In this document: positions 1 to 7,159 of the stretch, piece by piece
How the letters are laid out: each line of letters starts with the position of its first letter
How positions within the stretch are numbered: position 1 is the stretch's first letter
From: a bacterium
GTDB taxonomy: Bacteria; Zhuqueibacterota; Zhuqueibacteria; Residuimicrobiales; Residuimicrobiaceae
DNA: 12,560 nucleotides
NCBI GenBank assembly: GCA_012523655.1
Contig: JAAYTV010000607.1
Coordinates: forward strand, 1-12,560
Direction: 5' to 3'
Made by a program: the position numbers and the translations under genes
The notes under the pieces: generated by a model
Databases searched by the model: none
Told to the model about the DNA's origin: nothing
What the model saw: the letters and a program-made list of their open reading frames with translations, nothing else

Positions 1-2
1 AT

Positions 3-2603
3 CGCAAGGACATGACCACCAACCTGGCCAGCAGCCAGGTGAACGGCCGCTATAACAACGGCAACTTCCGTTTCTGTGGATTTGTTCCGCCGGAAGACGG
101 CATCTATCTATTCAAGTTGACCCCCTCGGCCGGCACGGTCACCGGAACCTTTACCGGCGAGTACCAACTGCGCATGGGTTGGGCCACTCCGCGTACGACC
201 AACCGCCTCAACGAGCCGGTCAACAATACCCAGAGCGGGGCCGTGGCTGTGGCCTTTGATTCCAGCAAAACCATCGGCTCCATCTATCCGGCCGGCGATG
301 AGGACTGGTACAAATTCGAAGGCAAGGCCGGCGACATCATCGATGTCGAGCTGTTCAGTGCGCTGGATGCCGAAGGCAAACAGTGGGCGCGGGATCTGGA
401 TACGGTGTTGGAGCTGTATGATCCCAGCGGCAACAAATTGGAAAACGATGACTATCGCCCTGGCAGCGACCGTCATGCCGGCAACGTTTTCTCCGCGATC
501 AAGAATTATGTGCTGCAGGGCACTGGTACCGTGTACATCAAAGTGGCCTGCGGCTATACCGATCCGTCTCACAAGGGCAACAACCCGGTCGGCCTGTATC
601 GCATGGTGGTTTATTCCAGCGCCGCCTCTCCGGCTTTTAAAGAGAAAGAAAAGAACGACATAGTGGCTATGGCCATGCTGTTGCCTGAGGGCAAAGATGT
701 GGAAGCCACTTTCTCCAGCGCCGCGGATGTCGACTGGTACAAGATGGAACTCCAGGCCGGGCGCATGTACTTTATCAACACCACCAACAGCGAGTTGGGC
801 GCCAACATTCACGCCGAGCTTTTCGCTGAAGCCGATACGGCCGCCACTGTGCTTAACGCGAGTGTGGATGGCCGCTACAACAACAAGAATTTCCGCATCT
901 CAGGATTCCTGCCGCCGGCCAGCGGCCTCTATTATCTGAAATTGACCTGCCCAACCCCGGGCGCCGGCACCTATGTGCTGCGCATGCGCAGCAGCGATTT
1001 GAAAGAAGTCGGTTCTTTTCATGAGCCGGACAACTCCATCGCTGAAGCGGACGCGCTGGGCGACTATCCGGTCGACGGCGTCACGGTCAAGAGCGCATTC
1101 TACAATCCGACGGATCCCAAGGGTTACAACGACATCGATATCTATCGTTTCACTCTGACCAAGGGACAGGTCTTTGAGGCCAAACTGACGCCGGTGGGCG
1201 GACCCACCTGGCATCGGGACACCGATTCCTACATTTTTCTGACCAACGCCAACGGAGACACGCTGGCCGACAACGATGATGATTCCGGAACCACCCTTTC
1301 CAAGATCGCCATCGAAATACCTGCGGACGGCGTCTATTATGTCCTGGTGGCCGCCTGCTATTCCACCCAGTTGAACGATCCGGCCAATGACAGAAATCCA
1401 GGCACCGGCGACTATCTGCTCACCTTCAGTGGTTCGGTGAGCGAGTCGGAACCGAACAACTCTGCCGATCAAGCGAACCTCATTCCGATCTCTAATAGCA
1501 GTCTGGTGGAAGCCAAGTTCGCATCCAACGATGTTGAAGATTGGTTCAAGGTGAAGTTGGAGCACGGCCGTTTCTACTATTTCAACACCGCGGATTCCAA
1601 GGTTGCGGAAAACATCTTCCTCGAGCTTTATAAAGAGGCGGATCCGAAAGAAAACATCATCGACGGCACTCCCATGGGCCGCTACAACAGCAAGGATTTC
1701 CGCCTCAGCGGCTTCAATCCGCCTGAGACCGGAACCTATTTGCTCCGTCTCACCGTGCCGGTCGGCGCCATCAATGATCAGAACATCGGCACCTATAAAC
1801 TGCACGCCGCCGGCGGCGAATTGATCTCCGAGGTGGCTGCGCTGCACGAACCCGACAACACTCTGCAACAGGCCAATGGCGTCGCCAAACTGGCCACGGA
1901 CGGCAAACCGGTCAAGGTGGCTTTTGACAGCGACGCCGACTTGGACATTTTCGCCATCGACGGCATTGCCGGTCAAACTCTGACTGTAACGCTGTCGCCC
2001 GGCACCGGCCCACGCTGGATCCGTGAACTGGATACCGGTATGCGCCTGTTGACGGCGGACAGCACCCTGCTGGACGATAACGACGATTACGACGATTGGT
2101 ATGAACTCAACTATTACCTGGGCGAGGTCAGCTGCACCTATTCCCAGGTTAAGAGCGTCTCGCTGCCTTACACCGGCACCTATTACGCCGTCGCCATGCC
2201 CTACTACGGCAAGGCGTATGCGGGCGGCGGCACCTCCTTCGGCAACAATGCAACCGGAAGCTATCATATTTCCGCGACTATGATGGCGCCGACCGGAGTG
2301 GAAACGCAGACGGAGATGCCGCAAGAGTTCGCGTTGGATCAGAACTACCCGAATCCATTCAATCCGACGACCACTATTCAGTACCGTCTGAAAGAAAATG
2401 TGCACGTGAACGTGTCTATTTACAACATCCGCGGCCAGCTGATCACCACACTGGTGGACCGCATTCAGCCCGCCGGCAGCTACTCAGTTCGCTGGAATGC
2501 GCTGGATCAGTTCGGTCAGCGGGTGGCCAGCGGCATGTATCTCTATCGCATTCAGGCTGGCGATAAATTTATTCAAACTAAAAAATTGCTTCTGATGAAG
2601 TAA
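3..2603 (+). CDS. Secreted PPC-module repeat protein with T9SS type A sorting domain (5' end missing)
   Basis: The reading frame is open to the left edge, and the first residues already lie inside a repeat module, so the true start is upstream; residue numbers here count from the Met at 12-14. Visible modules alternate. Type A units carry a G-R-Y-N-x-x-[ND]-F-R-x-x-G-F-x-P-P motif (residues 1-55 partial, 212-326, 478-600). Type B units carry R-[DE]-x-D-[TS] and an acidic E/D-N-D-D loop (66-201, 337-474, 612-757). Both contain the 'D-x-D-W-[YF]' type strand typical of bacterial pre-peptidase C-terminal (PPC) beta-sandwich domains. Residues 768-863 form a T9SS sorting domain with YPNPFNP at 779-785, so the protein is probably exported across the outer membrane and surface-attached or released. 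No catalytic domain is visible; one may lie in the missing N-terminus, since the related protein at 4242-7115 has a phosphatase ahead of the same modules. A perfect hairpin terminator follows. The module and sorting-domain assignment is strong; the overall function is unknown. Confidence 0.9.
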   Translation, partial: RKDMTTNLASSQVNGRYNNGNFRFCGFVPPEDGIYLFKLTPSAGTVTGTFTGEYQLRMGWATPRTTNRLNEPVNNTQSGAVAVAFDSSKTIGSIYPAGDEDWYKFEGKAGDIIDVELFSALDAEGKQWARDLDTVLELYDPSGNKLENDDYRPGSDRHAGNVFSAIKNYVLQGTGTVYIKVACGYTDPSHKGNNPVGLYRMVVYSSAASPAFKEKEKNDIVAMAMLLPEGKDVEATFSSAADVDWYKMELQAGRMYFINTTNSELGANIHAELFAEADTAATVLNASVDGRYNNKNFRISGFLPPASGLYYLKLTCPTPGAGTYVLRMRSSDLKEVGSFHEPDNSIAEADALGDYPVDGVTVKSAFYNPTDPKGYNDIDIYRFTLTKGQVFEAKLTPVGGPTWHRDTDSYIFLTNANGDTLADNDDDSGTTLSKIAIEIPADGVYYVLVAACYSTQLNDPANDRNPGTGDYLLTFSGSVSESEPNNSADQANLIPISNSSLVEAKFASNDVEDWFKVKLEHGRFYYFNTADSKVAENIFLELYKEADPKENIIDGTPMGRYNSKDFRLSGFNPPETGTYLLRLTVPVGAINDQNIGTYKLHAAGGELISEVAALHEPDNTLQQANGVAKLATDGKPVKVAFDSDADLDIFAIDGIAGQTLTVTLSPGTGPRWIRELDTGMRLLTADSTLLDDNDDYDDWYELNYYLGEVSCTYSQVKSVSLPYTGTYYAVAMPYYGKAYAGGGTSFGNNATGSYHISATMMAPTGVETQTEMPQEFALDQNYPNPFNPTTTIQYRLKENVHVNVSIYNIRGQLITTLVDRIQPAGSYSVRWNALDQFGQRVASGMYLYRIQAGDKFIQTKKLLLMK
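12..2282 (+). repeat. Array of alternating A/B PPC-like modules (A-B-A-B-A-B)
   Basis: In-frame coding repeats of about 120 residues (A) and 140 residues (B) alternate, giving a period of roughly 265 residues or 800 bp. Approximate DNA limits are A1 12-176 (left part missing), B1 207-614, A2 645-989, B2 1020-1433, A3 1443-1811 and B3 1845-2282. A units share the GRYN...FR.SGF.PP core at 45, 870 and 1677. B2 and B3 open with HEPDN, B1 with the variant NEPVN. B units end in an N-x-x-x-G-x-Y strand. The copies have diverged at amino-acid and DNA level, so the expansion is old rather than a recent tandem duplication. Confidence 0.85.
2313..2600 (+). other. T9SS type A C-terminal sorting domain of the gene at 3-2603
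   Basis: The last 96 residues contain N-Y-P-N-P-F-N-P, a beta-sandwich pattern V-x-V-S-I-Y-N-I-R-G-Q, A-G-S-Y-x-V-x-W and A-S-G-M-Y-L-Y-R, and a terminal K-K-L-L-L-M-K. This is the recognised layout of the Por secretion (type IX) C-terminal domain, which overlaps in sequence with FlgD-Ig-like domains. It directs transport through the outer membrane and is usually removed or used for anchoring. Confidence 0.9.
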
Positions 2604-2615
2604 CGGTTGGAATGC

Positions 2616-2653
2616 TCAAGCCTCAGGAAGCGATTCCTGAGGCTTGATTATTT
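2616..2653 (+). terminator. Rho-independent terminator after the PPC-repeat gene
   Basis: A perfect inverted repeat has 14-bp arms at 2616-2629 and 2634-2647. The loop is GCGA (2630-2633), a GNRA-type tetraloop that stabilises RNA hairpins. The right arm is followed by a short T-rich run, TTATTT (2648-2653). It begins 13 bp after the stop codon. The opposite strand has no T-run after the hairpin, so it should act in the plus direction. It separates the first gene from the block beginning at 2668. Confidence 0.85.
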
Positions 2654-2658
2654 AAGGA
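2654..2658 (+). promoter_or_regulatory. Ribosome binding site that supports a TTG start
   Basis: AAGGA lies 9 nt upstream of a TTG codon at 2668. It starts directly after the terminator T-run. It favours TTG as the real start of the lipoprotein gene, because initiation there gives an intact positively charged N-region, hydrophobic stretch and lipobox cysteine. Confidence 0.65.
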
Positions 2659-2667
2659 CGCTTTGCT

Positions 2668-4212
2668 TTGAAAAAAGTCGTATTGCTTCTGGGCTCTGTT
2701 TTGCTGCTTTTCGCCGCGTGCGGAAAACAAGCACCGCGGTCCCCTGTGCTGGCTCAAATCGGTGATCGCACCATCACCGTAGAGGACTTTCGCCGCAATT
2801 ATGAGTTCGGCTTGTCCCATCTCAAGACCGGTCCGGACCGCAAGCGAACCTACCTAAACTATATGATCAACGAGGCGATCCTCGCCCGGCAGGGCTACAA
2901 GCTGGGGCTGCAGAACTCGGAGCGGGTCCGCCGCCTGGAAGAGGACCTGATGGACGAGTTGCTGGTTGAGGCCTGGTTTGATCACGAGGTCGCGAGCAAG
3001 ATCACGGTGACGCCGCAGGAGATCCGCGACGCCATCACCAAGGCCAAGGTGAGCTGGAAGCTTCGCTATTGGTATGAGCCCAACGCCGAGTTCGCCGGCC
3101 GTGTTCATCAAGCCATGGTGGAGCGCGGCTATACGGCGGTGGTGGATGAAATTTTGCGCAGCAATCCGGAAGTGCAGATGCAGCCCAAGGATTTTGAAAC
3201 CGGCTATCTCACCTATCTGGATGTCTCAGATGAATTGCTCGCCGCCATTCAAAATCTGCCCATGGGTGAAATCTCTCAGCCGGTGGAGATGGAGGGCGGG
3301 TTTTTTATCTTTCAAGTGTTGGACATTCGCCGCCAGGGGATCACCGAATATGAATATCAGGAACGGGCCGAGAGTTACCGGCAGATTCTTTACTACCGCA
3401 AACTGAACAAAGCCGCCGCGGCCTATACCGCCCAGTTCATGACCCCCAAGAACGTCACCACCAAGGGCGAATCCTTTCGTCTACTCGCCGACGCCCTGCA
3501 GGCCTGGGCTGGGCAAAAGCAGGAAGGCCCACGGGATTTCCTCAAGGCCGTACGAACCGCTCAGCCCGGGGACGGAAAACTGTACGAGCTGGGGCAAAGA
3601 TTGGGAACGACGCTGGTTACTTTTGAGGGCGGCGCCTGGACCATGGAGGATTACCTCAAACGCCTCAACCCCGGTGTGCTCAAGAGATACTTTGCCGACC
3701 GTTCTCAACTCCGCAACGCGCTGAATAATGAAATCGCGATCGCTGTCCGGGATCATTTCTTCACCGAAGCGGCACGCAAGAAAAAACTGGACCGGCTGCC
3801 CTCAGTGCAGAACGAATTGACGGCCTGGCGCAACAAGTGGGTGTTCGAGGAGAGCCGGCGGTATTACGGGCGAGCCGTGCAAGAGGTGGATGATCAGACG
3901 GCTGCTGATTTCTTTAACGCCCATATCGCACAGTACAAGATGCGGCCGGATGATCGACCGCTTCTGGCTCAAAACCTCGAACGGGCGCGCCGCGACGCCT
4001 ATCATCACAACATGCTCAGTCGTCTTGACCAGGTGATCGACTCCCTCAAGGTTTTCTTTCCGGTCGTGGTTCATCAGGACGTGCTGGATACGATTAAGAC
4101 GATCGAATTCGAAAAATCACGCTGGGCCAGTATGCAGGTCTACAAACGCAGCAGCAACCGGTTGGCCGTGCCGATCGTCGATCCCGGCTGGGGGGCCGCC
4201 ATAAAACAGTAA
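2668..4212 (+). CDS. SurA/PpiC-like peptidyl-prolyl isomerase-family lipoprotein
   Basis: The 514-residue protein starts at TTG. Residues 1-18 are a lipoprotein signal (M-K-K, hydrophobic run, then F-A-A-C with Cys18 as the lipidation site). Residues 28-125 resemble the helical chaperone N-domain of SurA/PrsA/PpiD proteins, beginning with the usual 'I-G-D-R-T-I-T-V-E-D-F' element. Residues 130-222 occupy the parvulin (PpiC rotamase) position and keep the end pattern L-P-M-G-E-I-S-Q-P-V...G-G-F-F-I-F-Q-V. The usual H-I-L start is replaced by R-Y-W-Y, and the G-G-D-L-G motif is not recognisable, so catalysis is doubtful. Residues 318-425 look like a second copy of the N-domain (G-G-A-W-T-M-E-D-Y, then long helices). 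The likely role is a periplasmic or outer-membrane folding factor for exported proteins. It is followed after 29 bp by a T9SS-exported phosphatase. Family assignment is fairly secure; activity is not. Confidence 0.8.
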   Translation: MKKVVLLLGSVLLLFAACGKQAPRSPVLAQIGDRTITVEDFRRNYEFGLSHLKTGPDRKRTYLNYMINEAILARQGYKLGLQNSERVRRLEEDLMDELLVEAWFDHEVASKITVTPQEIRDAITKAKVSWKLRYWYEPNAEFAGRVHQAMVERGYTAVVDEILRSNPEVQMQPKDFETGYLTYLDVSDELLAAIQNLPMGEISQPVEMEGGFFIFQVLDIRRQGITEYEYQERAESYRQILYYRKLNKAAAAYTAQFMTPKNVTTKGESFRLLADALQAWAGQKQEGPRDFLKAVRTAQPGDGKLYELGQRLGTTLVTFEGGAWTMEDYLKRLNPGVLKRYFADRSQLRNALNNEIAIAVRDHFFTEAARKKKLDRLPSVQNELTAWRNKWVFEESRRYYGRAVQEVDDQTAADFFNAHIAQYKMRPDDRPLLAQNLERARRDAYHHNMLSRLDQVIDSLKVFFPVVVHQDVLDTIKTIEFEKSRWASMQVYKRSSNRLAVPIVDPGWGAAIKQ

Positions 4213-4241
4213 ATCAGTAATGATCTCATGGAAACGGAACA

Positions 4242-7115
4242 ATGCGTCAATTGTCATGTGCTTTGATTTTTCTCCTCTTCCTCAGTTGCCCTGTCTGGGG
4301 GCAATCCCTGCCGTGGATGGATTCCTTTGCCGATAACGATCTCGCCGGTTGGACTATTGTGGACGATGAACCGAGCCGGGATGGCCCCGGTCTGTGGCGC
4401 GTGGATGAACAGGCCCTGCGGCAGACCTCCAATATCTATTACGGTCTGACACCCGAAGAGGAATACGCCAAATTTCTCGGCACCCACATTCACGCCGGAA
4501 ATCCCGAATGGAAAGATTATGCCTTCAATTGCCTGATGCGTTCAGAAGACGATGACGGCATCGGGATTCTGTTTCGCTACCGGGATGCGCATAATTATTA
4601 TCGCCTGATATTGCTCGATGATACGAACAACCGGGGACCGTTTACCCGACTGCAAAAATACGTGGACGGCGTCATGACCACTCTACAGGAGAACGAGTCC
4701 ACGGCCAAGGCCATTCCGGTCGGCTGGTTCAGCGTTACCGCGGATGTGCGCCAAGACCGCATCAAGATTTATCTCAACGGGGCTCTGCTTTTTTCAACCA
4801 CGGACGCCACTTTTTCCAGCGGCGGCATCGGATTCATGTGCTATGCCAACAGCGGCGCGCATTTCGATAGTGTGCGGGTCACCTCGGAAACCCTGGTCTA
4901 TGAAAAGCCGGTGAACCTGATCCCAGTTGTGCCGCGGCTGCCCTATATTCAATCGACGACGCAACATTCCGTGCAAATCGCCTGGTGCAGTTCTGCGGCC
5001 GCCATCGGCGCGGTGGAGTACGGCACGACGCTCGACTACGGCTCCAAAGTCCAGGAGGATTCTCTCGGCTGGAAACATTGGCTCACGCTCACCGGGCTGG
5101 AGCCGGACACCCGCTATTTCTATCGTGTGAGCAACAACGGCGCCGTGGTGACCGAAGGCGATACCTTTCGCACCGCTCGTCCGGTCGCCGATCCCTTCGC
5201 CAGTTTTTTAATCTGGGGCGACAGCGGCACCGGCAGCGCCACGCAGTACGGCGTCGCGGCATTAATGGAACAACAGCAGGTGGATTTCTGTCTGCATGTG
5301 GGCGACGTGTCCCAATCCAATGGATCCGAGTATGACAATATTTTTTTTAAACCCTATAAGAATATCGTGAAATCCCGCCCGGTTTTCACCAGCATCGGCA
5401 ATCATGACACCTATTATGATCAGGCCGCCACCTATCTGGATAACTTTTACCTGCCGCACAACAATCCGGACAGCACGGAACGCTGGTATTCGTTCAACTG
5501 GGGTCATGTTCATTGCATCGCGCTGGACAGCAACATGGATTTCAACCCCGGCAGTCCTCAATATGCCTGGCTGGTCGACGACCTGAACTCGGAATCTCGC
5601 CGGCAGACGACCTGGACCATAGTCTATTTCCATCATCCACCCTATTCAGTCGGTTGGGATGTATGGGCCGGCGATACACGCGTGCAACAGATCCTGCAAC
5701 CGCTGTTCGAAACGCAGGGGGTCGACATGGTGTTCAACGGCCATACCCATGATTATGAGCGTGGTTACCTGAACGGCGTGTACTGGATCATCACCGGCGG
5801 TGGAGGAGGGGGCTTGGATGTCTGGGGCCGTGATTACAGCCATGTGGCCAAAGATATTTACGAGTTTCATTACACCCGGGTCGACGTTGTCGGCGACAGC
5901 CTGCATCTGCAGGCGGTCAGCATCAACAACCAGATCATCGATGATCTGCATATTCGTAAAGGCGATCCTCCGCCGTTGGAGCCGGAAGGAAAGACCGAAC
6001 GGGAAAACAATGACACTGCGGCTTTGGCCACCACCATGGCAGTGGGCGATACGCTCTCCGCCGCTTTTTCTTCCGCTGCGGATGTGGATTGGTTCAGGTT
6101 TAAATTGCTGGCGACGCATCTCTATTATTTCACCAGTTATGCCAGTTTGCCGACGCAACTGGAACCGGATCTCGCCCTCTATTATGAAGGGGATTATGAG
6201 ACCAACCTGTTGAACGCTTCGGTGCGCGGCCGCAACAATGGCGGCGATTTCCGGTTGGCCGGCTTTTTAGCGCAAAAGACCGGTTACTATTACGCAAAAA
6301 TTTCAAACCCGGTGGGCGTGACCGGCTCTTACCGGTTGCGGTTGGTGGGCGGCAGAGGGGTTCAGGATCTTTTTCAGCATGAACCGGATAACACACCGGC
6401 CCAAGCAGGCCTGAGGCCGCATCTGGTCTCAGGCGATACGCTGAACAGCGCCATTTTCCCCGCCGATGATAAAGACTGGTATCGCCTCGCAGGTCAGGCC
6501 GGCCAGGCGTTCGAGCTGGGCGTGATCCCGCTCAAAGACCTCGCCATTCGCGACGTGGATACCTTTGTGGCACTGCTGGATTCCAACGGAACTGTACTGG
6601 CTGAAAACGATGATCGCGGCGTGGAGGTGGTCTCCACCGGTGAAACGATGAACAACACCTTTTCGGTCATAACCGGCGTCTTTCCTTATACCGGTGTTTA
6701 TTTTCTGACTGTGGAATGTTACTACACTTCGACGCGCGACGGCGTGAATCATGCCAATCCCGGTGTCGGCGAGTACCGCGTGGTCTTTACCTCGCAGCAG
6801 AGAACAGCGGTCCGCCACGAAGACTTGGCTGTGCCGACTGGTTATGCGCTGCACGCTAATTATCCGAATCCCTTTAATCAAAGCACCGCGCTGTCCTTTG
6901 ATCTGCCAAAACAGGAACGAGTAGTTGTGGAGGTGCTGGATCTGCTGGGCCGCAGGGTGGCTCTGATCTGCCAGGCCGTCAAACCGGCCGGCTGCTATCG
7001 CCTGCTTTGGAACGGCGCAGACCAGAGGGGCCGACCTTTACCCAGCGGCCTTTATTGGGCCCGCCTGAGCGCGGGATCCTTCAGCCGAACAATCAAGATG
7101 ATGCTGCTGCGTTAA
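4242..7115 (+). CDS. Secreted purple-acid-phosphatase-like metallophosphoesterase with PPC modules and T9SS domain
   Basis: The product has 957 residues. Residues 1-20 are a Sec signal peptide (likely cleavage V-W-G|Q). Residues 25-215 resemble a LamG/DUF1080-like jelly roll (G-I-G-I-L-F-R-Y-R; I-K-I-Y-L-N-G; G-G-I-G-F). Residues 226-312 match the FnIII-like N-domain of purple acid phosphatases (L-x-P-D-T-R-Y-F-Y-R-V). Residues 318-573 are the calcineurin-like catalytic domain with G326-D-S-G, G354-D-V-S-Q, G386-N-H-D, F463-H-H and G500-H-T-H. These supply all usual two-metal ligands except the Tyr of GDxxY, which is Gln358. An A+B module pair follows (587-702, 713-851), homologous to those at 12-2282, then a T9SS domain (862-957, YPNPFN at 874). 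It probably hydrolyses phosphate esters outside the cell; the substrate is unknown. A weak GGAAACGGA lies upstream of the ATG. It is likely co-transcribed with its neighbours. Confidence 0.9.
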   Translation: MRQLSCALIFLLFLSCPVWGQSLPWMDSFADNDLAGWTIVDDEPSRDGPGLWRVDEQALRQTSNIYYGLTPEEEYAKFLGTHIHAGNPEWKDYAFNCLMRSEDDDGIGILFRYRDAHNYYRLILLDDTNNRGPFTRLQKYVDGVMTTLQENESTAKAIPVGWFSVTADVRQDRIKIYLNGALLFSTTDATFSSGGIGFMCYANSGAHFDSVRVTSETLVYEKPVNLIPVVPRLPYIQSTTQHSVQIAWCSSAAAIGAVEYGTTLDYGSKVQEDSLGWKHWLTLTGLEPDTRYFYRVSNNGAVVTEGDTFRTARPVADPFASFLIWGDSGTGSATQYGVAALMEQQQVDFCLHVGDVSQSNGSEYDNIFFKPYKNIVKSRPVFTSIGNHDTYYDQAATYLDNFYLPHNNPDSTERWYSFNWGHVHCIALDSNMDFNPGSPQYAWLVDDLNSESRRQTTWTIVYFHHPPYSVGWDVWAGDTRVQQILQPLFETQGVDMVFNGHTHDYERGYLNGVYWIITGGGGGGLDVWGRDYSHVAKDIYEFHYTRVDVVGDSLHLQAVSINNQIIDDLHIRKGDPPPLEPEGKTERENNDTAALATTMAVGDTLSAAFSSAADVDWFRFKLLATHLYYFTSYASLPTQLEPDLALYYEGDYETNLLNASVRGRNNGGDFRLAGFLAQKTGYYYAKISNPVGVTGSYRLRLVGGRGVQDLFQHEPDNTPAQAGLRPHLVSGDTLNSAIFPADDKDWYRLAGQAGQAFELGVIPLKDLAIRDVDTFVALLDSNGTVLAENDDRGVEVVSTGETMNNTFSVITGVFPYTGVYFLTVECYYTSTRDGVNHANPGVGEYRVVFTSQQRTAVRHEDLAVPTGYALHANYPNPFNQSTALSFDLPKQERVVVEVLDLLGRRVALICQAVKPAGCYRLLWNGADQRGRPLPSGLYWARLSAGSFSRTIKMMLLR
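6000..6794 (+). repeat. A+B PPC-like module pair homologous to the array at 12-2282
   Basis: An A module (6000-6347) has G-R-N-N-G-G-D-F-R-L-A-G-F in place of the GRYN core. A B module (6378-6794) follows, opening with H-E-P-D-N and carrying R770-D-V-D-T, the acidic loop E788-N-D-D and N-P-G-V-G-E-Y. Order, spacing and motifs match the pairs in the first gene, so the two genes share this cassette by duplication or exchange. Confidence 0.85.
6825..7112 (+). other. T9SS type A C-terminal sorting domain of the phosphatase
   Basis: The last 96 residues contain N-Y-P-N-P-F-N-Q, V-V-V-E-V-L-D-L-L-G-R-R, A-G-C-Y-R-L-L-W-N and P-S-G-L-Y-W-A-R, and end in K-M-M-L-L-R. It aligns over its whole length with the sorting domain at 2313-2600. 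Confidence 0.9.
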
Positions 7116-7159
7116 ATGGACGACCAGAGCGATACCTGTACTTTGAAAGAGACTGATCG

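Noticed and set aside
900..2405. Long minus-strand open frame (501 codons) antisense to the PPC-repeat gene
   Set aside because: The translation is rich in I/V/R/H in a pattern expected from reading GC-rich codons backwards, with no domain. The plus frame has clear modules and a sorting domain.
5339..5351. Run of eight T followed by AAA inside the phosphatase gene, possible slippage or phase-variation site
   Set aside because: The tract encodes I-F-F-K in a normal stretch of the catalytic domain and is too short to argue for programmed switching.
5802..5819. Glycine-only stretch (G519-G524) in the phosphatase as a repeat or linker
   Set aside because: It sits after an I-I-T strand, the position of the usual T-G-G-G-G loop of secreted metallophosphoesterases.
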